From Dehalococcoidia bacterium (lineage in GTDB: Bacteria > Chloroflexota > Dehalococcoidia > GIF9 > AB-539-J10): a DNA stretch of 43,634 nt. Where the stretch lies: contig JAGHCA010000039.1 in assembly GCA_021160725.1 (NCBI GenBank), forward strand, positions 1 to 43,634, written 5' to 3'. Below are positions 28,432-37,547 of the stretch, piece after piece (within the stretch, counting starts at the first letter, position 1; each line of letters starts with the position of its first letter). Below the pieces are notes generated by a model. The model was given only the letters and a program-made list of their open reading frames with translations, did not search any database and was not told where the DNA came from. Both the position numbers and the translations under genes were made by a program.

Positions 28432-28602
28432 ATTCTTATAGCTATCTATTTAGCGCTCTTATCCTAACTATTCTAATTTTGCCGTGACCTGTTTTATGTA
28501 AGCCATTTACATCCTGCATTGCTGACAAATCAGCTTACTCCCTCTTGTTTTCTGTAGCGACATATAGCAATCATAGACGTTATCAGTTCATTCCTGCTTA
28601 AT

Positions 28603-29358
28603 CTAATATCCTGCTTTAGTCAGAATCTCTTTGACCGAAACCAGAGCAGGTGAATCTACCGGCAATCCTAGAAGTGATTTGCCTTCCAAGTTATACTCTT
28701 CCACGTTGGCGTCATATTCTATTTTGCCCAAGTAAATCTCGCCACTCTTTTTTAGATACTCTTCTGCTCCTTGGTCAAACTCATAATTGGCTACCAAATA
28801 AAAGTGATCATATTTGGTCCCTACTTCCTCCATGATTTTTTTTATTCGCGGTATGTGCTTTAATGATTTTTCAGAGAGATCACATATGACAAACAGGTCG
28901 TTTATGATAGGGACAATATTTCGGTTCAAGTGCTCCACTCCGGCTGGTGAATCTACTACTATGTTAGTATAGTTCTGAGCTAACTTGGGAATGGTTTTCT
29001 TCAGTAATTCGTCTGGAAAGCAAAGACAGCCTTCGGTCAACTTTGTTCCCAACGTAATGAGATCAAAAGCTCTATCCTCGTATAGACACTCACTCCACAG
29101 CAAAGAGTTCATCATATCTTGAGTTGTAATCAAAGAACTGCCCTTGCCGCTTTTTCTTTTTTCGACAACTTCATAAAGGGCTTCGCAAACAGTCTTCTTC
29201 CCCTCCTTATGGAAATCAAATCCAAGCATATCAGCAAGGCTGAGATCGGGGTCGAGGTCAATAAGCAAAGAAGGAGGCTTCAGATATCTACTAATCAAGG
29301 CGACAAAAGTCGATTTTCCTACGCCTCCCCTTCCAGTACAGACAATTCTCCTAGACAT
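28603..29358 (-). CDS. cooC: CooC/AcsF-type nickel-insertion P-loop ATPase (copy 2)
   Basis: RIVCTGRGGVGKSTFVALISRYL, LLIDLDPDLSLADMLGF, EGCLCFPDELLKKTI, IVVDSPAGVEHLNRNIV, FVICDLSEKSLKHIPRI. Confidence 0.85.
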   Translation of the reverse strand: MSRRIVCTGRGGVGKSTFVALISRYLKPPSLLIDLDPDLSLADMLGFDFHKEGKKTVCEALYEVVEKRKSGKGSSLITTQDMMNSLLWSECLYEDRAFDLITLGTKLTEGCLCFPDELLKKTIPKLAQNYTNIVVDSPAGVEHLNRNIVPIINDLFVICDLSEKSLKHIPRIKKIMEEVGTKYDHFYLVANYEFDQGAEEYLKKSGEIYLGKIEYDANVEEYNLEGKSLLGLPVDSPALVSVKEILTKAGY

Positions 29359-31277
29359 TACACCACCTGTTGCGCTATGCCTCGTTCTTTAGCTGCTAGA
29401 TCTTGTGGAGGAAGTTGAGTAATAGGTGATAACTTTACTACTGCATCATATTCGGGAGGGCAAACATCCATACAGGTACCGCAATTAACACACTTTTCTT
29501 GATCAATAACCTTTGTCTTCCCTTTTTCGCCTTTAATTGCCTCAGTGGGGCAGGTAAGGACGCAATGCTCACAGCTTCTTTCGCATTTATCTGGCAAGAT
29601 GTAGTAAGCAGTGAGTTTGGGACATACTTTGGCGGGGCAGCACTTCTCCAGAATATGAGCTTCATATTCGTCTCTGAAGTAACGCAGGGTTGTGAGGACA
29701 GGATTGGGAGCTGTTCTACCCAAGCCACAAAGCGATCCTGCCTTAACATCCTCAGCCAATGCAAGGAGCAGGTCGATATCCTCTATTTTGCCTCGGCCAG
29801 CCGTGATGTCCTCCAAAATGTGTAGCATTTGCAAAGTCCCCAAGCGACACATAGTGCACTTGCCGCAAGACTCCTTGGTTGAGAAATCAAGAAAGAACTT
29901 CGCAGCATCGACCATGCAATTATCTTCATCCATGACAATCATACCACCCGAACCCATCATCGAGCCAGCCTCTCGAAGGGAATCATAATCAATAGGGATG
30001 TCAAGCAAAGTCTTGGGGAGACATCCCCCCGAAGGCCCTCCTATCTGTATTGCTTTAAACTGCTTGCTCTTAGCAATTCCACCACCGATGTCATAAATAA
30101 GCTCATGAAGTGTTGTTCCCATAGGCACTTCTGCTAACCCCGAATTAATCACTTTGCCTGCTAGGGTAAACACTGCTGTGCCCTTGCTTCCATCAGTGCC
30201 GATAGAGGTAAACCAATCCCCCCTTCGCTCAATTATCAAAGGAACATAAGCAAAGGTCTTCACATTGTTTAATAGAGTAGGTTTATCCCATAATCCAAGC
30301 TCGGCAGGATAAGGTGGCCTGGGTTTAGGTGTGCTCATTCTCCCTTCAACAGCCGCTATCAGTGCTGTTTCTTCACCAGAGACAAAAGCACCAGCGCCGG
30401 CTGCTATCTCGATATGGAAACCAAAACCACTCCCTAAGATGTTATTCCCCAGGAAACCTAGTTCCCCGGCTTGCTTTAAAGCAATCTGGATACGCTCAAT
30501 AGCCAAAGGATATTCAGCGCGGACGTAGATATAGCCCTGTTCGGCACCTACGGCGTAGCCGGCAATAATCATACCCTCAATAACTTGATGCGGATCGCTT
30601 TCCAAAACGACCCGATCCATAAAAGCACCGGGGTCTCCTTCATCAGCATTGCATATGACATATTTTGGTGTGCTTCCAGCCTTACGGCATAGCTCCCACT
30701 TCCGATGGGTAGGAAATCCAGCCCCCCCTCTTCCTCGCAACCCAGATTTCTTCAGCTCCTCAATTATCTCATCAGGCGACATCTTTAACGTTCTCTCCAA
30801 ACCTCTATATCCACCATTGGCAATGTAGTGATTTATATTTTCAGGGTCTATGTAGCCACAGCGGGATAGTATAAGGCGAAGCTCACGCTCAAATCTGGGA
30901 AGCTCGGGAATGTAGATTGCTTCCCCATCACCTCCTTCAAAGGTGCCTAGGGCAAGCTCTAGGCACGGGTCATCGCCGGCAACATAACCTTCCACGAGTC
31001 GGGGTACAATCTCCGGAGTCACATTGGCATACACAACACGAAGAGAACCAGCCTTGGATATAACAACCAAAGGGTCAGCGTAGCAGAGACCCGTGCAGCC
31101 AACCTGGATAATCGGGACCTCCAGCCTTTGTCGCGTTAGCTCTTTTTTAAAGGCGTCAACCACATCCAGGGCACCGGCTGCCCGCCCACAAGTAGCTGTA
31201 CCGACAAGAATGTAGCTACCCCGCTGCAGAGCTTCCCATTCCGACTTCGCTTTATTAGTAATTTCCGCGAAAGTCAT
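29358..31277 (-). CDS. NuoF/HydB-like diaphorase subunit, copy 2 (CODH/ACS-linked)
   Basis: GLRGRGGAGFPTHRKWELC, CNADEGDPGAFMDRVVLESDPHQVIEGM, ESCGKCTMCRLGTLQM, CERSCEHCVLTCPTEAIKG, CVNCGTCMDVCPPEY. Start at the second Met of the track ORF. Confidence 0.92.
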   Translation of the reverse strand: MTFAEITNKAKSEWEALQRGSYILVGTATCGRAAGALDVVDAFKKELTRQRLEVPIIQVGCTGLCYADPLVVISKAGSLRVVYANVTPEIVPRLVEGYVAGDDPCLELALGTFEGGDGEAIYIPELPRFERELRLILSRCGYIDPENINHYIANGGYRGLERTLKMSPDEIIEELKKSGLRGRGGAGFPTHRKWELCRKAGSTPKYVICNADEGDPGAFMDRVVLESDPHQVIEGMIIAGYAVGAEQGYIYVRAEYPLAIERIQIALKQAGELGFLGNNILGSGFGFHIEIAAGAGAFVSGEETALIAAVEGRMSTPKPRPPYPAELGLWDKPTLLNNVKTFAYVPLIIERRGDWFTSIGTDGSKGTAVFTLAGKVINSGLAEVPMGTTLHELIYDIGGGIAKSKQFKAIQIGGPSGGCLPKTLLDIPIDYDSLREAGSMMGSGGMIVMDEDNCMVDAAKFFLDFSTKESCGKCTMCRLGTLQMLHILEDITAGRGKIEDIDLLLALAEDVKAGSLCGLGRTAPNPVLTTLRYFRDEYEAHILEKCCPAKVCPKLTAYYILPDKCERSCEHCVLTCPTEAIKGEKGKTKVIDQEKCVNCGTCMDVCPPEYDAVVKLSPITQLPPQDLAAKERGIAQQVV

Positions 31278-31292
31278 CTTAACCAATATCAA

Positions 31293-31390
31293 GATTCAAA
31301 GGTAAAAATGCAAAGTGATAGGCCAAGCATTGAAAATAACACATTTCTGCATTTTGAATTGTAATTTTGATTTTTAACTTTTGCTCTTTG
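31293..31390. repeat. AT-rich imperfect inverted repeat between the nuoE and nuoF copies
   Basis: Left arm ...GATTCAAAGGTAAAAATGCAAAG; right arm ...CTGCATTTTGAATTG...TTTTTAACTTTTGCTCTTTGATTT. The right arm runs into the 3' end of nuoE (Lys/Ser-rich ...KSKSKS*). Confidence 0.45.
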
Positions 31391-31889
31391 ATTTCCCTTC
31401 TTTAGGCTCGCCTTGAGCTTCTTGTTTATACGGTATTAAAGCCTCCTCCATCTTAAAGGGTGTCATCCTAGGATAAATTTTATCCTTTACTACTACGACA
31501 GGGGCCAGCATGCAACACCCGATACAAGCCACCCTTTCCAAGCTGAAGTTACCATCCTCGGTGGTTTCGCCTACCTTGATATCTAACTCACGCTCCAGGG
31601 CTTCTAAAATAAGTTTACCCCCCGCTAAGTGGCAGGCAGTTCCCATACAAACCATGATATGGTATTTTCCTAACGGAACAAAACGAAACTGATTATAAAA
31701 GGTAGCAACTCCCCAGACCTCAACCACTGGCATCCCCAAGAAACCAGCAATTTCCTGCATCGCTTTCCTGGGGAGATATCCCAGCTTTGTCTGAACTTCT
31801 TGCAATAGCGGGATTAAATTTTTCTCTTCTTTTTTATGCGAGCTTAAAATCTCAGCTATCGTTTGGCTAGCCTGTTTCTCTGTAATCAT
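31374..31889 (-). CDS. NuoE/HydC-like [2Fe-2S] subunit, copy 2
   Basis: LIPLLQEVQTKLGYLPRKAMQEIAGFLGMPVVEVWGVATFYNQFRFVPLGKYHIMVCMGTACHLAGG...VACIGCCMLAPVVVVKDKIYPRMT; overlaps acsC stop by 4 nt. Confidence 0.92.
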   Translation of the reverse strand: MITEKQASQTIAEILSSHKKEEKNLIPLLQEVQTKLGYLPRKAMQEIAGFLGMPVVEVWGVATFYNQFRFVPLGKYHIMVCMGTACHLAGGKLILEALERELDIKVGETTEDGNFSLERVACIGCCMLAPVVVVKDKIYPRMTPFKMEEALIPYKQEAQGEPKEGKSKSKS

Positions 31890-33250
31890 CCTTTAAGTTG
31901 CTTAGCAAATCCAGGCAAAAAGGCCCCTATTCCAGTCGTTTCCTTGGGTCCAACTATTATTTCCCATTCAAGGTTCAAAGCATCTTCCAGCTCACCTTTG
32001 ATTCTGGCCACCTTCCCCGGGATAACTAGTTTCCTATGCTTCACCTTATCTGCAACGCCACATTTCTTGATAAATGTTCCTATAGAATCGCCGCTAAACT
32101 TACCTGCCGCCCAGGCACTGAGGACACCAAGTCCTTCCGCATCCTTAACACAAACATAGGCAGGAATCTTAGTAGCCTCAACAGCAGATGAGACAAGGAA
32201 ATAGGTCAAAGCCCAGTTTGAAGTAACAAGGACCGGGGAATATTCATCAGGTTCTCCCACTTCATAATACTTCTCTTCTACTGCCATAGGAAAACGAGGG
32301 TCAGTATAGATATTAAGCCGTTGAACCAGAAGAGGAAGTAGAGAATACTGGTCAAAATCAGAAAGGACAATGATACCAGCCCATTTAGGTATATACGCCG
32401 AGGCTAAGAGTATTTCCTTCAGTCCATCCTGGGACATGAAACAAGGAAAGGCAATAGTGGGATAGCCAAGTGGCCTGAAACCATGCTTTAGCGCTGCCCT
32501 TCTGATAAAAGTTTGGTCTCTTATTGCCTCCAGCAAGTTTTTAGAACCGGGGTTTAAAACCAGTTCCTCAATCCCAGAATCTTTCAACTTGGTAGTTAAA
32601 GGAACCAGTTCCTCAATACTATCTCCCCGAAGACCAACAGGAGTAAGGTTCGCTTTAATCTTGAGAATGGCCTCATCAACGTTTTCCTTTGTTATAGGAT
32701 AGAGAAGCGGATGTCTATCTGCACATATGTCCCGTGCCGCAAATAAAGCATCCATATCTTCTGAGATTAAGACCATACCTAAGTTTGTTGAATCATAAAT
32801 TTTCTTCACCAAAGCTAAGAACCTGTTCTTGTTCCCTGATCCATAATAAGGTGCCAGGAGGTCTGCCTTTAGGTTCACACTAACCCAGGGAAATTGCAAT
32901 TCCTGAATCTTCTTTATTTTCTCCTCTATTTTGGCATCGTCTTCCCTGTCTGAGATGAGGAGGGCAATACCTGGTGAATGGACAAAAGTCTTCTCGTGCC
33001 GATATATCACTTCTTCATTTCCGACTTTGACAGCGTTCTCCCCGGCGCCTATGGTAACAAGCTTTATCGGCGGTGCCAGAAGATCTACTAGCCTGGCTTT
33101 CACCTCCTCGGAGAGGTAAGGGCATTTGTCCACAGTAGTTCCACCTGAAGCCAGTTTCATGGCAAAGGCAAAACAAGTAGGAAAGCCACATTCCTTACAC
33201 GGCTTCCTGCCCGGGAGCATCTTTACAATCTCAGAACCCGAAATTGGCAT
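31886..33250 (-). CDS. acsC: Corrinoid iron-sulfur protein large (gamma) subunit
   Basis: MLPGRKPCKECGFPTCFAFAMKLASGGTTVDKCPYLSEEVKARL (N-terminal FeS motif); VGPKETTGIGAFLPGFAKQLKG. AcsC/CdhE family. Confidence 0.93.
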   Translation of the reverse strand: MPISGSEIVKMLPGRKPCKECGFPTCFAFAMKLASGGTTVDKCPYLSEEVKARLVDLLAPPIKLVTIGAGENAVKVGNEEVIYRHEKTFVHSPGIALLISDREDDAKIEEKIKKIQELQFPWVSVNLKADLLAPYYGSGNKNRFLALVKKIYDSTNLGMVLISEDMDALFAARDICADRHPLLYPITKENVDEAILKIKANLTPVGLRGDSIEELVPLTTKLKDSGIEELVLNPGSKNLLEAIRDQTFIRRAALKHGFRPLGYPTIAFPCFMSQDGLKEILLASAYIPKWAGIIVLSDFDQYSLLPLLVQRLNIYTDPRFPMAVEEKYYEVGEPDEYSPVLVTSNWALTYFLVSSAVEATKIPAYVCVKDAEGLGVLSAWAAGKFSGDSIGTFIKKCGVADKVKHRKLVIPGKVARIKGELEDALNLEWEIIVGPKETTGIGAFLPGFAKQLKG

Positions 33251-33262
33251 GGCAAATCTCCT

Positions 33263-33395
33263 TCTTCGTTAAATTCTAAATCCTAAGCTCCAAATAATCT
33301 CCAAATTCAAATTCCGAAGGATCAAACTAATTTGAATTTTGGATTTCGGTCATTTGAATTTGTTTAGGATTTGGTACTTAGAATTTAGTATTTCC
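33263..33395. repeat. AT-rich interrupted inverted repeat built from AAATTCTAAATCCTAA/AAATTCAAAT-type words
   Basis: AAATTCTAAATCCTAAGCTCCAAAT...CCAAATTCAAATTCCGAA ... AATTTGAATTTTGGATTTCGGTCATTTGAATTTGTTTAGGATTTGGTACTTAGAATTT; the outer arms are reverse complements with indels. Confidence 0.6.
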
Positions 33396-33399
33396 CCTT

Positions 33400-34647
33400 C
33401 TATGTTGGGAGCTCTACTTCCCCTTTTAGCCAAGGATGCCCTACTTTTTCTAAGAACTCTAGAAGCTCATCCACATTTTTTACATCTTCCTCTGTAGCTA
33501 TTTTATCGTAGAGCCCTTTCTCTTCCAAGACATCTTTATATCTTGCCTTTAACTCCCTTGGCATCCACACAACTCTAGCCAGGCCACCATCTGCCTGGAT
33601 GAATTTGGGAGACCGCAGTTGTTCTAATCCGGTCCCCAGTCTTCCTTCTACTTGTTTCCCTCCAGAAGTCTCACCAGCCATATGGGAAAATGTCTCCCCA
33701 ATTACAGTTTCACCCTTGAATTCTCGATGCACTACACCAAAGGCATCCACCTCAGGAATATAATACACAATTGCCTCGAAACAGCCACAGGACGTATGTG
33801 GGTGCTCAAATGCACTATACAGATAAACTCTATCGTAGGTTCCCAGTGATTTCTCAGCCTCCACCTTATTCACCCCTGAGTATTCACCTTTTATAGCATC
33901 TATAAGTTCCCCCTTTGGTATAGCAAATATGGGCCCCTCAGGGTCAATCTTGGCAGCGGCTCTACCGTCAAACCAATTTATCGCTCCACAGTTGGCAATT
34001 CTATTCGGAGTTATAATAGAGACATGGGTTGGAGCAAAACTCTGGCACAGAACACAGCCGTAAAAAGTATCCACATCCTCATCATTTAAAGTCTTTGCCC
34101 GTTCATCTCTGGCAGCATAGACTTCCATGGCATAGGGAAGAAGCTCCTCTATCTTATTTTCATCGGTGATAATAGTGATTTGGATTTTCTCGATAATCGG
34201 CATCTCTGATGTATAAAGCAGGATATAAACCTCTCCCAATTCTCGCAGTGAATTAAAGCCTTTTTTATAGCAGTCCTTACTTACCCTCATCCACATATCC
34301 TGCCTTTGATTCATGTGATACCAGCCCTCGACATAATTAGTGAACATATGAATCCTTCTCTCAATGATCGCTTCGGCGTCCTTGTCTAATTCTCCCCCAG
34401 CAACATCTACCAGAATGGCAATAGGATAGGTACCACCGCCTTTCTCTTCATCATAAGGCTCTAAATCACATAGGTCCGGGCCGATAATCTCTACTTTCGC
34501 ATTTTCTACTTCCTCAGGACTCTTGACTGTTGCTAATTCAAATTTGTGCGCTACTTTTGGCCCACCGAACTCAATGTACAGGTTTTCCTTCCTTATCACT
34601 TCTCCTTCATACTGAGGCCCAATATCTACATGGAATTCGCCTGCCAT
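33400..34647 (-). CDS. cdhC: Acetyl-CoA synthase, short CdhC-like form (beta subunit)
   Basis: FYGCVLCQSFAPTHVSIITPNRIANCGAINWFDGRAA (A-cluster Cys), YSAFEHPHTSCGCFEAIVYYIPEVDAFGVVHREF, LRSPKFIQADGGLARVVWMPRELK. At 415 aa it lacks the N-terminal region of bacterial AcsB. Confidence 0.92.
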   Translation of the reverse strand: MAGEFHVDIGPQYEGEVIRKENLYIEFGGPKVAHKFELATVKSPEEVENAKVEIIGPDLCDLEPYDEEKGGGTYPIAILVDVAGGELDKDAEAIIERRIHMFTNYVEGWYHMNQRQDMWMRVSKDCYKKGFNSLRELGEVYILLYTSEMPIIEKIQITIITDENKIEELLPYAMEVYAARDERAKTLNDEDVDTFYGCVLCQSFAPTHVSIITPNRIANCGAINWFDGRAAAKIDPEGPIFAIPKGELIDAIKGEYSGVNKVEAEKSLGTYDRVYLYSAFEHPHTSCGCFEAIVYYIPEVDAFGVVHREFKGETVIGETFSHMAGETSGGKQVEGRLGTGLEQLRSPKFIQADGGLARVVWMPRELKARYKDVLEEKGLYDKIATEEDVKNVDELLEFLEKVGHPWLKGEVELPT

Positions 34648-34652
34648 TTTCC

Positions 34653-35204
34653 CTAGCTTCCTTTCTCTAAATTAGCTACCAGGTTCTCTAAGAACTCCTG
34701 CCACTTCACATCTTTTTTAAAGTTGGGGAGTGAGTAGTTGGCATGGGGGAAATAATGCTTACACAGCGTCATAGTCTTTAGATGAGGTGCAAAGTGTTTG
34801 AGCGTAGAAAGACTTTGATTACCAAGATCCGATCTTATGCCAAAGAAAATAACCAGGTCATGGTTTCCTACCTTCTTAACTCCCGGCCAGTCTGGGTCTT
34901 TAAGAGCATTTACTATCTCAACGACATCATAAACGCTGTCAGGCTTCACCCCAAGCTCTACCACCTTTCCTTTAGTCTGAGCTGTCGCACATATTGGGAT
35001 ATTAGCCACTTTAGCTATGTCAAGGGCGTACTCCAGAAGCAGTTTTCCATCAGGCGAAGATTCTAGCAATAGAGGGCCAATCACAAGCAGGGGCCTTTTA
35101 GCCTTCTTAATCAGATTGGCATACTCTGCGGGGTCCTCAACCAGTCTGGCTGATTTGATTCCCGTTAAAACATTAACCCTGTGGCGCGGTATTACTGAAC
35201 TCAT
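34653..35204 (-). CDS. cdhB: CODH/ACS epsilon subunit (CdhB-like)
   Basis: AEYANLIKKAKRPLLVIGPLLLESSPDGKLLLEYALDIAKVANIPICATAQTKGKVVELGVKPDSVYDVVEIVNALKDPDWPGV...HDLVIFFGIRSDLGNQSLSTLKHFAPHLKTMTLCKHYFPHANYSLPN. Confidence 0.85.
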   Translation of the reverse strand: MSSVIPRHRVNVLTGIKSARLVEDPAEYANLIKKAKRPLLVIGPLLLESSPDGKLLLEYALDIAKVANIPICATAQTKGKVVELGVKPDSVYDVVEIVNALKDPDWPGVKKVGNHDLVIFFGIRSDLGNQSLSTLKHFAPHLKTMTLCKHYFPHANYSLPNFKKDVKWQEFLENLVANLEKGS

Positions 35205-35235
35205 TTTTTCATCTTTTTAAGCCATTTTCCTGTTA

Positions 35236-37545
35236 CTAGTGTATCACTGCATCCACAGGAACTTTAGTAGGATAGGTGCCAATGAGGGTAGGCAATCCAA
35301 TAGGCTCTCTGGGTTGCCAGCCGATTTCCTGTAGATGTGCCCGTACTTCCTTTTTATAGACTAGCGGTATGTCAGCATCCCTGCGGACAAAGAGGTGTAA
35401 GTCTTCGGGAAGACCAGGTCCAATATACTTCCTATACAGGGAAATATAGTGGTTCAGCTTTATCGCTCTTCCCTGAGGAGTATCGTTTCTTCTTATGCAA
35501 AGCTTGGCAATCATGGGCATAGCTTTTTCTTTAGTCTCACATACGTAAGCCAGGTGCTCAGGCGCTGGCTCCACAGTATCCACAATCTCCCTCTTCCTAG
35601 CATCCATAACCTTCCAGTCGTCCTCTTCCTTTCTGGAGAGGAATAGTCTTCTATACTTGGAGGAGTGAGGTCCCAAAACAACAGGAACACCCAGCCTGTT
35701 AAACCCTGTACCAATGGAAGCCGCCTTTTGGGACATTGCTCCCCAAGCTACGCCACAGACACCTACCCTGTTAAGGACGTAATCGGCCATGACCTCGTAG
35801 TTGCCTCTCAAGGGAAGAGCAGCAAAGATATTGGCTATTTTTATTGCTGCTCCAGAGATATGAGCATTGGAGACACAGGAGCCAATATTTACTACGCCTC
35901 CAGCAGCGAAGTCTGGGGGATATTTCTCGTAAACAGTCAAGCCATCCTTGTCCTTTTTCATTCCGGCGACCATAGCAGCACATCCTGTGAGAACCACGAT
36001 ATACTTTCTCTTGGCGAATTCATCCACCATGTCAGCAACATCATCTATATCGGGGTAGTTAGAACATCCTACTAAGGCAATAACTCCCGGGATTGTGCCT
36101 AAAGTTATAGGCGCACCAACGTTTCTTATTTCGGTATCCATAACTGGACCACGTCCAGTCCTGCATTTCCAAGTCTCCATGCTTGCTGCCGTCTGCATTA
36201 TCTTAAAGATAGGAACATTGTTGGGACATTCTTGTTCACACTTACCGCAGCCAATACATTGCAGGATTTGCTGCCTTATTAAATCAAAGTCACCTTTAGC
36301 GACCTCAGTGATACCACCGCCAATATTAAAGAGGTTAGGACACACCTGCTCGCACATTTTACAGTTAGTGCACTTCTTAGCCAGTTCTATGGCTTCTTCC
36401 TCCGTTAACCACCCCTTCTTCCTCTGAGGAGCGATTTCCATGGCAACTTTAACCGCTACCTCGGCCGCCTTTATAGAGTCCAGGATTGCAAATTGTTCTT
36501 TATTATCCACCATTCGCCTTACTATCTCATCAGTATCTATTTCTGTGGCATCCTCAAGTCCATACATAGCCTTATCCAGACAGGCGATAACTGCTGAACC
36601 AACCTTGGCTGCTTCCTGAGGTGTATCTGTCCTGATGCACTGCTCATCAGTCATTATCACATCGGCGATACCTGCCCTCATGAAGAAAAGTGCGCGGGAA
36701 AGAGGACCAACTATTTTGGCTTTGCTCGAATATCTGGTTGTCTCCAGCGCAGTGCAACACAGGCCACAAACTTCTACCTGGTCTTCAAGGTTGTGCTCCC
36801 TGAGGTAGTCAATTACCACCGTCGAAGTAGCTGGGTTATGCCCTGATACTAGGATCACGGGCTTACTTTTATCTATCGCTCCCCATCCCATGTCAACTAG
36901 AGGTGTCTCAGCAACAGAGGCAGGAAAACCAAATCCCACTATTTGTGCAATATCAGCAATTTCCATCCCTACATGGTCCAGCATGCTAGCATGCAGGGCC
37001 TTGGACTCATAGTCCAAAGCGCTTCCCTCTTGCCCTGTATGGCAAGAATCAAGGAGATGAGTAATTTCCTTGAAAACATACTCTAGAGCTATTTGAAGAT
37101 CCCCTAGAGTCTCAGGCTTCAAACCTACAACTGTCCTTATATTTGGCGCTTCCACTTCGATAAATGTTCCTAAGTCTATCTTCTTATCCAGACCACGTTT
37201 TTCAATCAAGAACTCCAGAATATGCCCACCATGTGCAGCATGAGCAGAGCATCCCATCAAGCAGGCGAGAAGTACAAACCTGGCTTGCTGGGTAGCTATG
37301 TCAATACCACAGGCGCCTCTTCTTCCTTCGGTTAAGTCACACTTACCGTATGTACAGAAGCAACACAAATCACAGAATGGCATATAAAAAGGCGCATATG
37401 TTTTCAATAACCTCATGTCCCACTGTCTGAGGTCAGGAATTTCCGGCATCGGAGTGGGCCCTACTGGCTCCCAAGGAATCTCTGCCTTAATACGCTCGTA
37501 AATCTCCTCTAATTTCTGTGATAGCTTTTTCCCCGTTGCTGACAT
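35236..37545 (-). CDS. cdhA: CO dehydrogenase alpha subunit, archaeal (ACDS/CdhA) type
   Basis: PFCDLCCFCTYGKCDLTEGRRGACGI; MGCSAHAAHGGHILEFL; CGLCCTALETTRY; extra ferredoxin domain CTNCKMCEQVCPN...CIGCGKCEQECPNNVPIF; GSCVSNAH. ATG at 37545 (MSATGKKLSQKLEEIYERIK) preferred over the track start at 37656, which overlaps cdhD. Confidence 0.93.
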   Translation of the reverse strand: MSATGKKLSQKLEEIYERIKAEIPWEPVGPTPMPEIPDLRQWDMRLLKTYAPFYMPFCDLCCFCTYGKCDLTEGRRGACGIDIATQQARFVLLACLMGCSAHAAHGGHILEFLIEKRGLDKKIDLGTFIEVEAPNIRTVVGLKPETLGDLQIALEYVFKEITHLLDSCHTGQEGSALDYESKALHASMLDHVGMEIADIAQIVGFGFPASVAETPLVDMGWGAIDKSKPVILVSGHNPATSTVVIDYLREHNLEDQVEVCGLCCTALETTRYSSKAKIVGPLSRALFFMRAGIADVIMTDEQCIRTDTPQEAAKVGSAVIACLDKAMYGLEDATEIDTDEIVRRMVDNKEQFAILDSIKAAEVAVKVAMEIAPQRKKGWLTEEEAIELAKKCTNCKMCEQVCPNLFNIGGGITEVAKGDFDLIRQQILQCIGCGKCEQECPNNVPIFKIMQTAASMETWKCRTGRGPVMDTEIRNVGAPITLGTIPGVIALVGCSNYPDIDDVADMVDEFAKRKYIVVLTGCAAMVAGMKKDKDGLTVYEKYPPDFAAGGVVNIGSCVSNAHISGAAIKIANIFAALPLRGNYEVMADYVLNRVGVCGVAWGAMSQKAASIGTGFNRLGVPVVLGPHSSKYRRLFLSRKEEDDWKVMDARKREIVDTVEPAPEHLAYVCETKEKAMPMIAKLCIRRNDTPQGRAIKLNHYISLYRKYIGPGLPEDLHLFVRRDADIPLVYKKEVRAHLQEIGWQPREPIGLPTLIGTYPTKVPVDAVIH

Positions 37546-37547
37546 TT

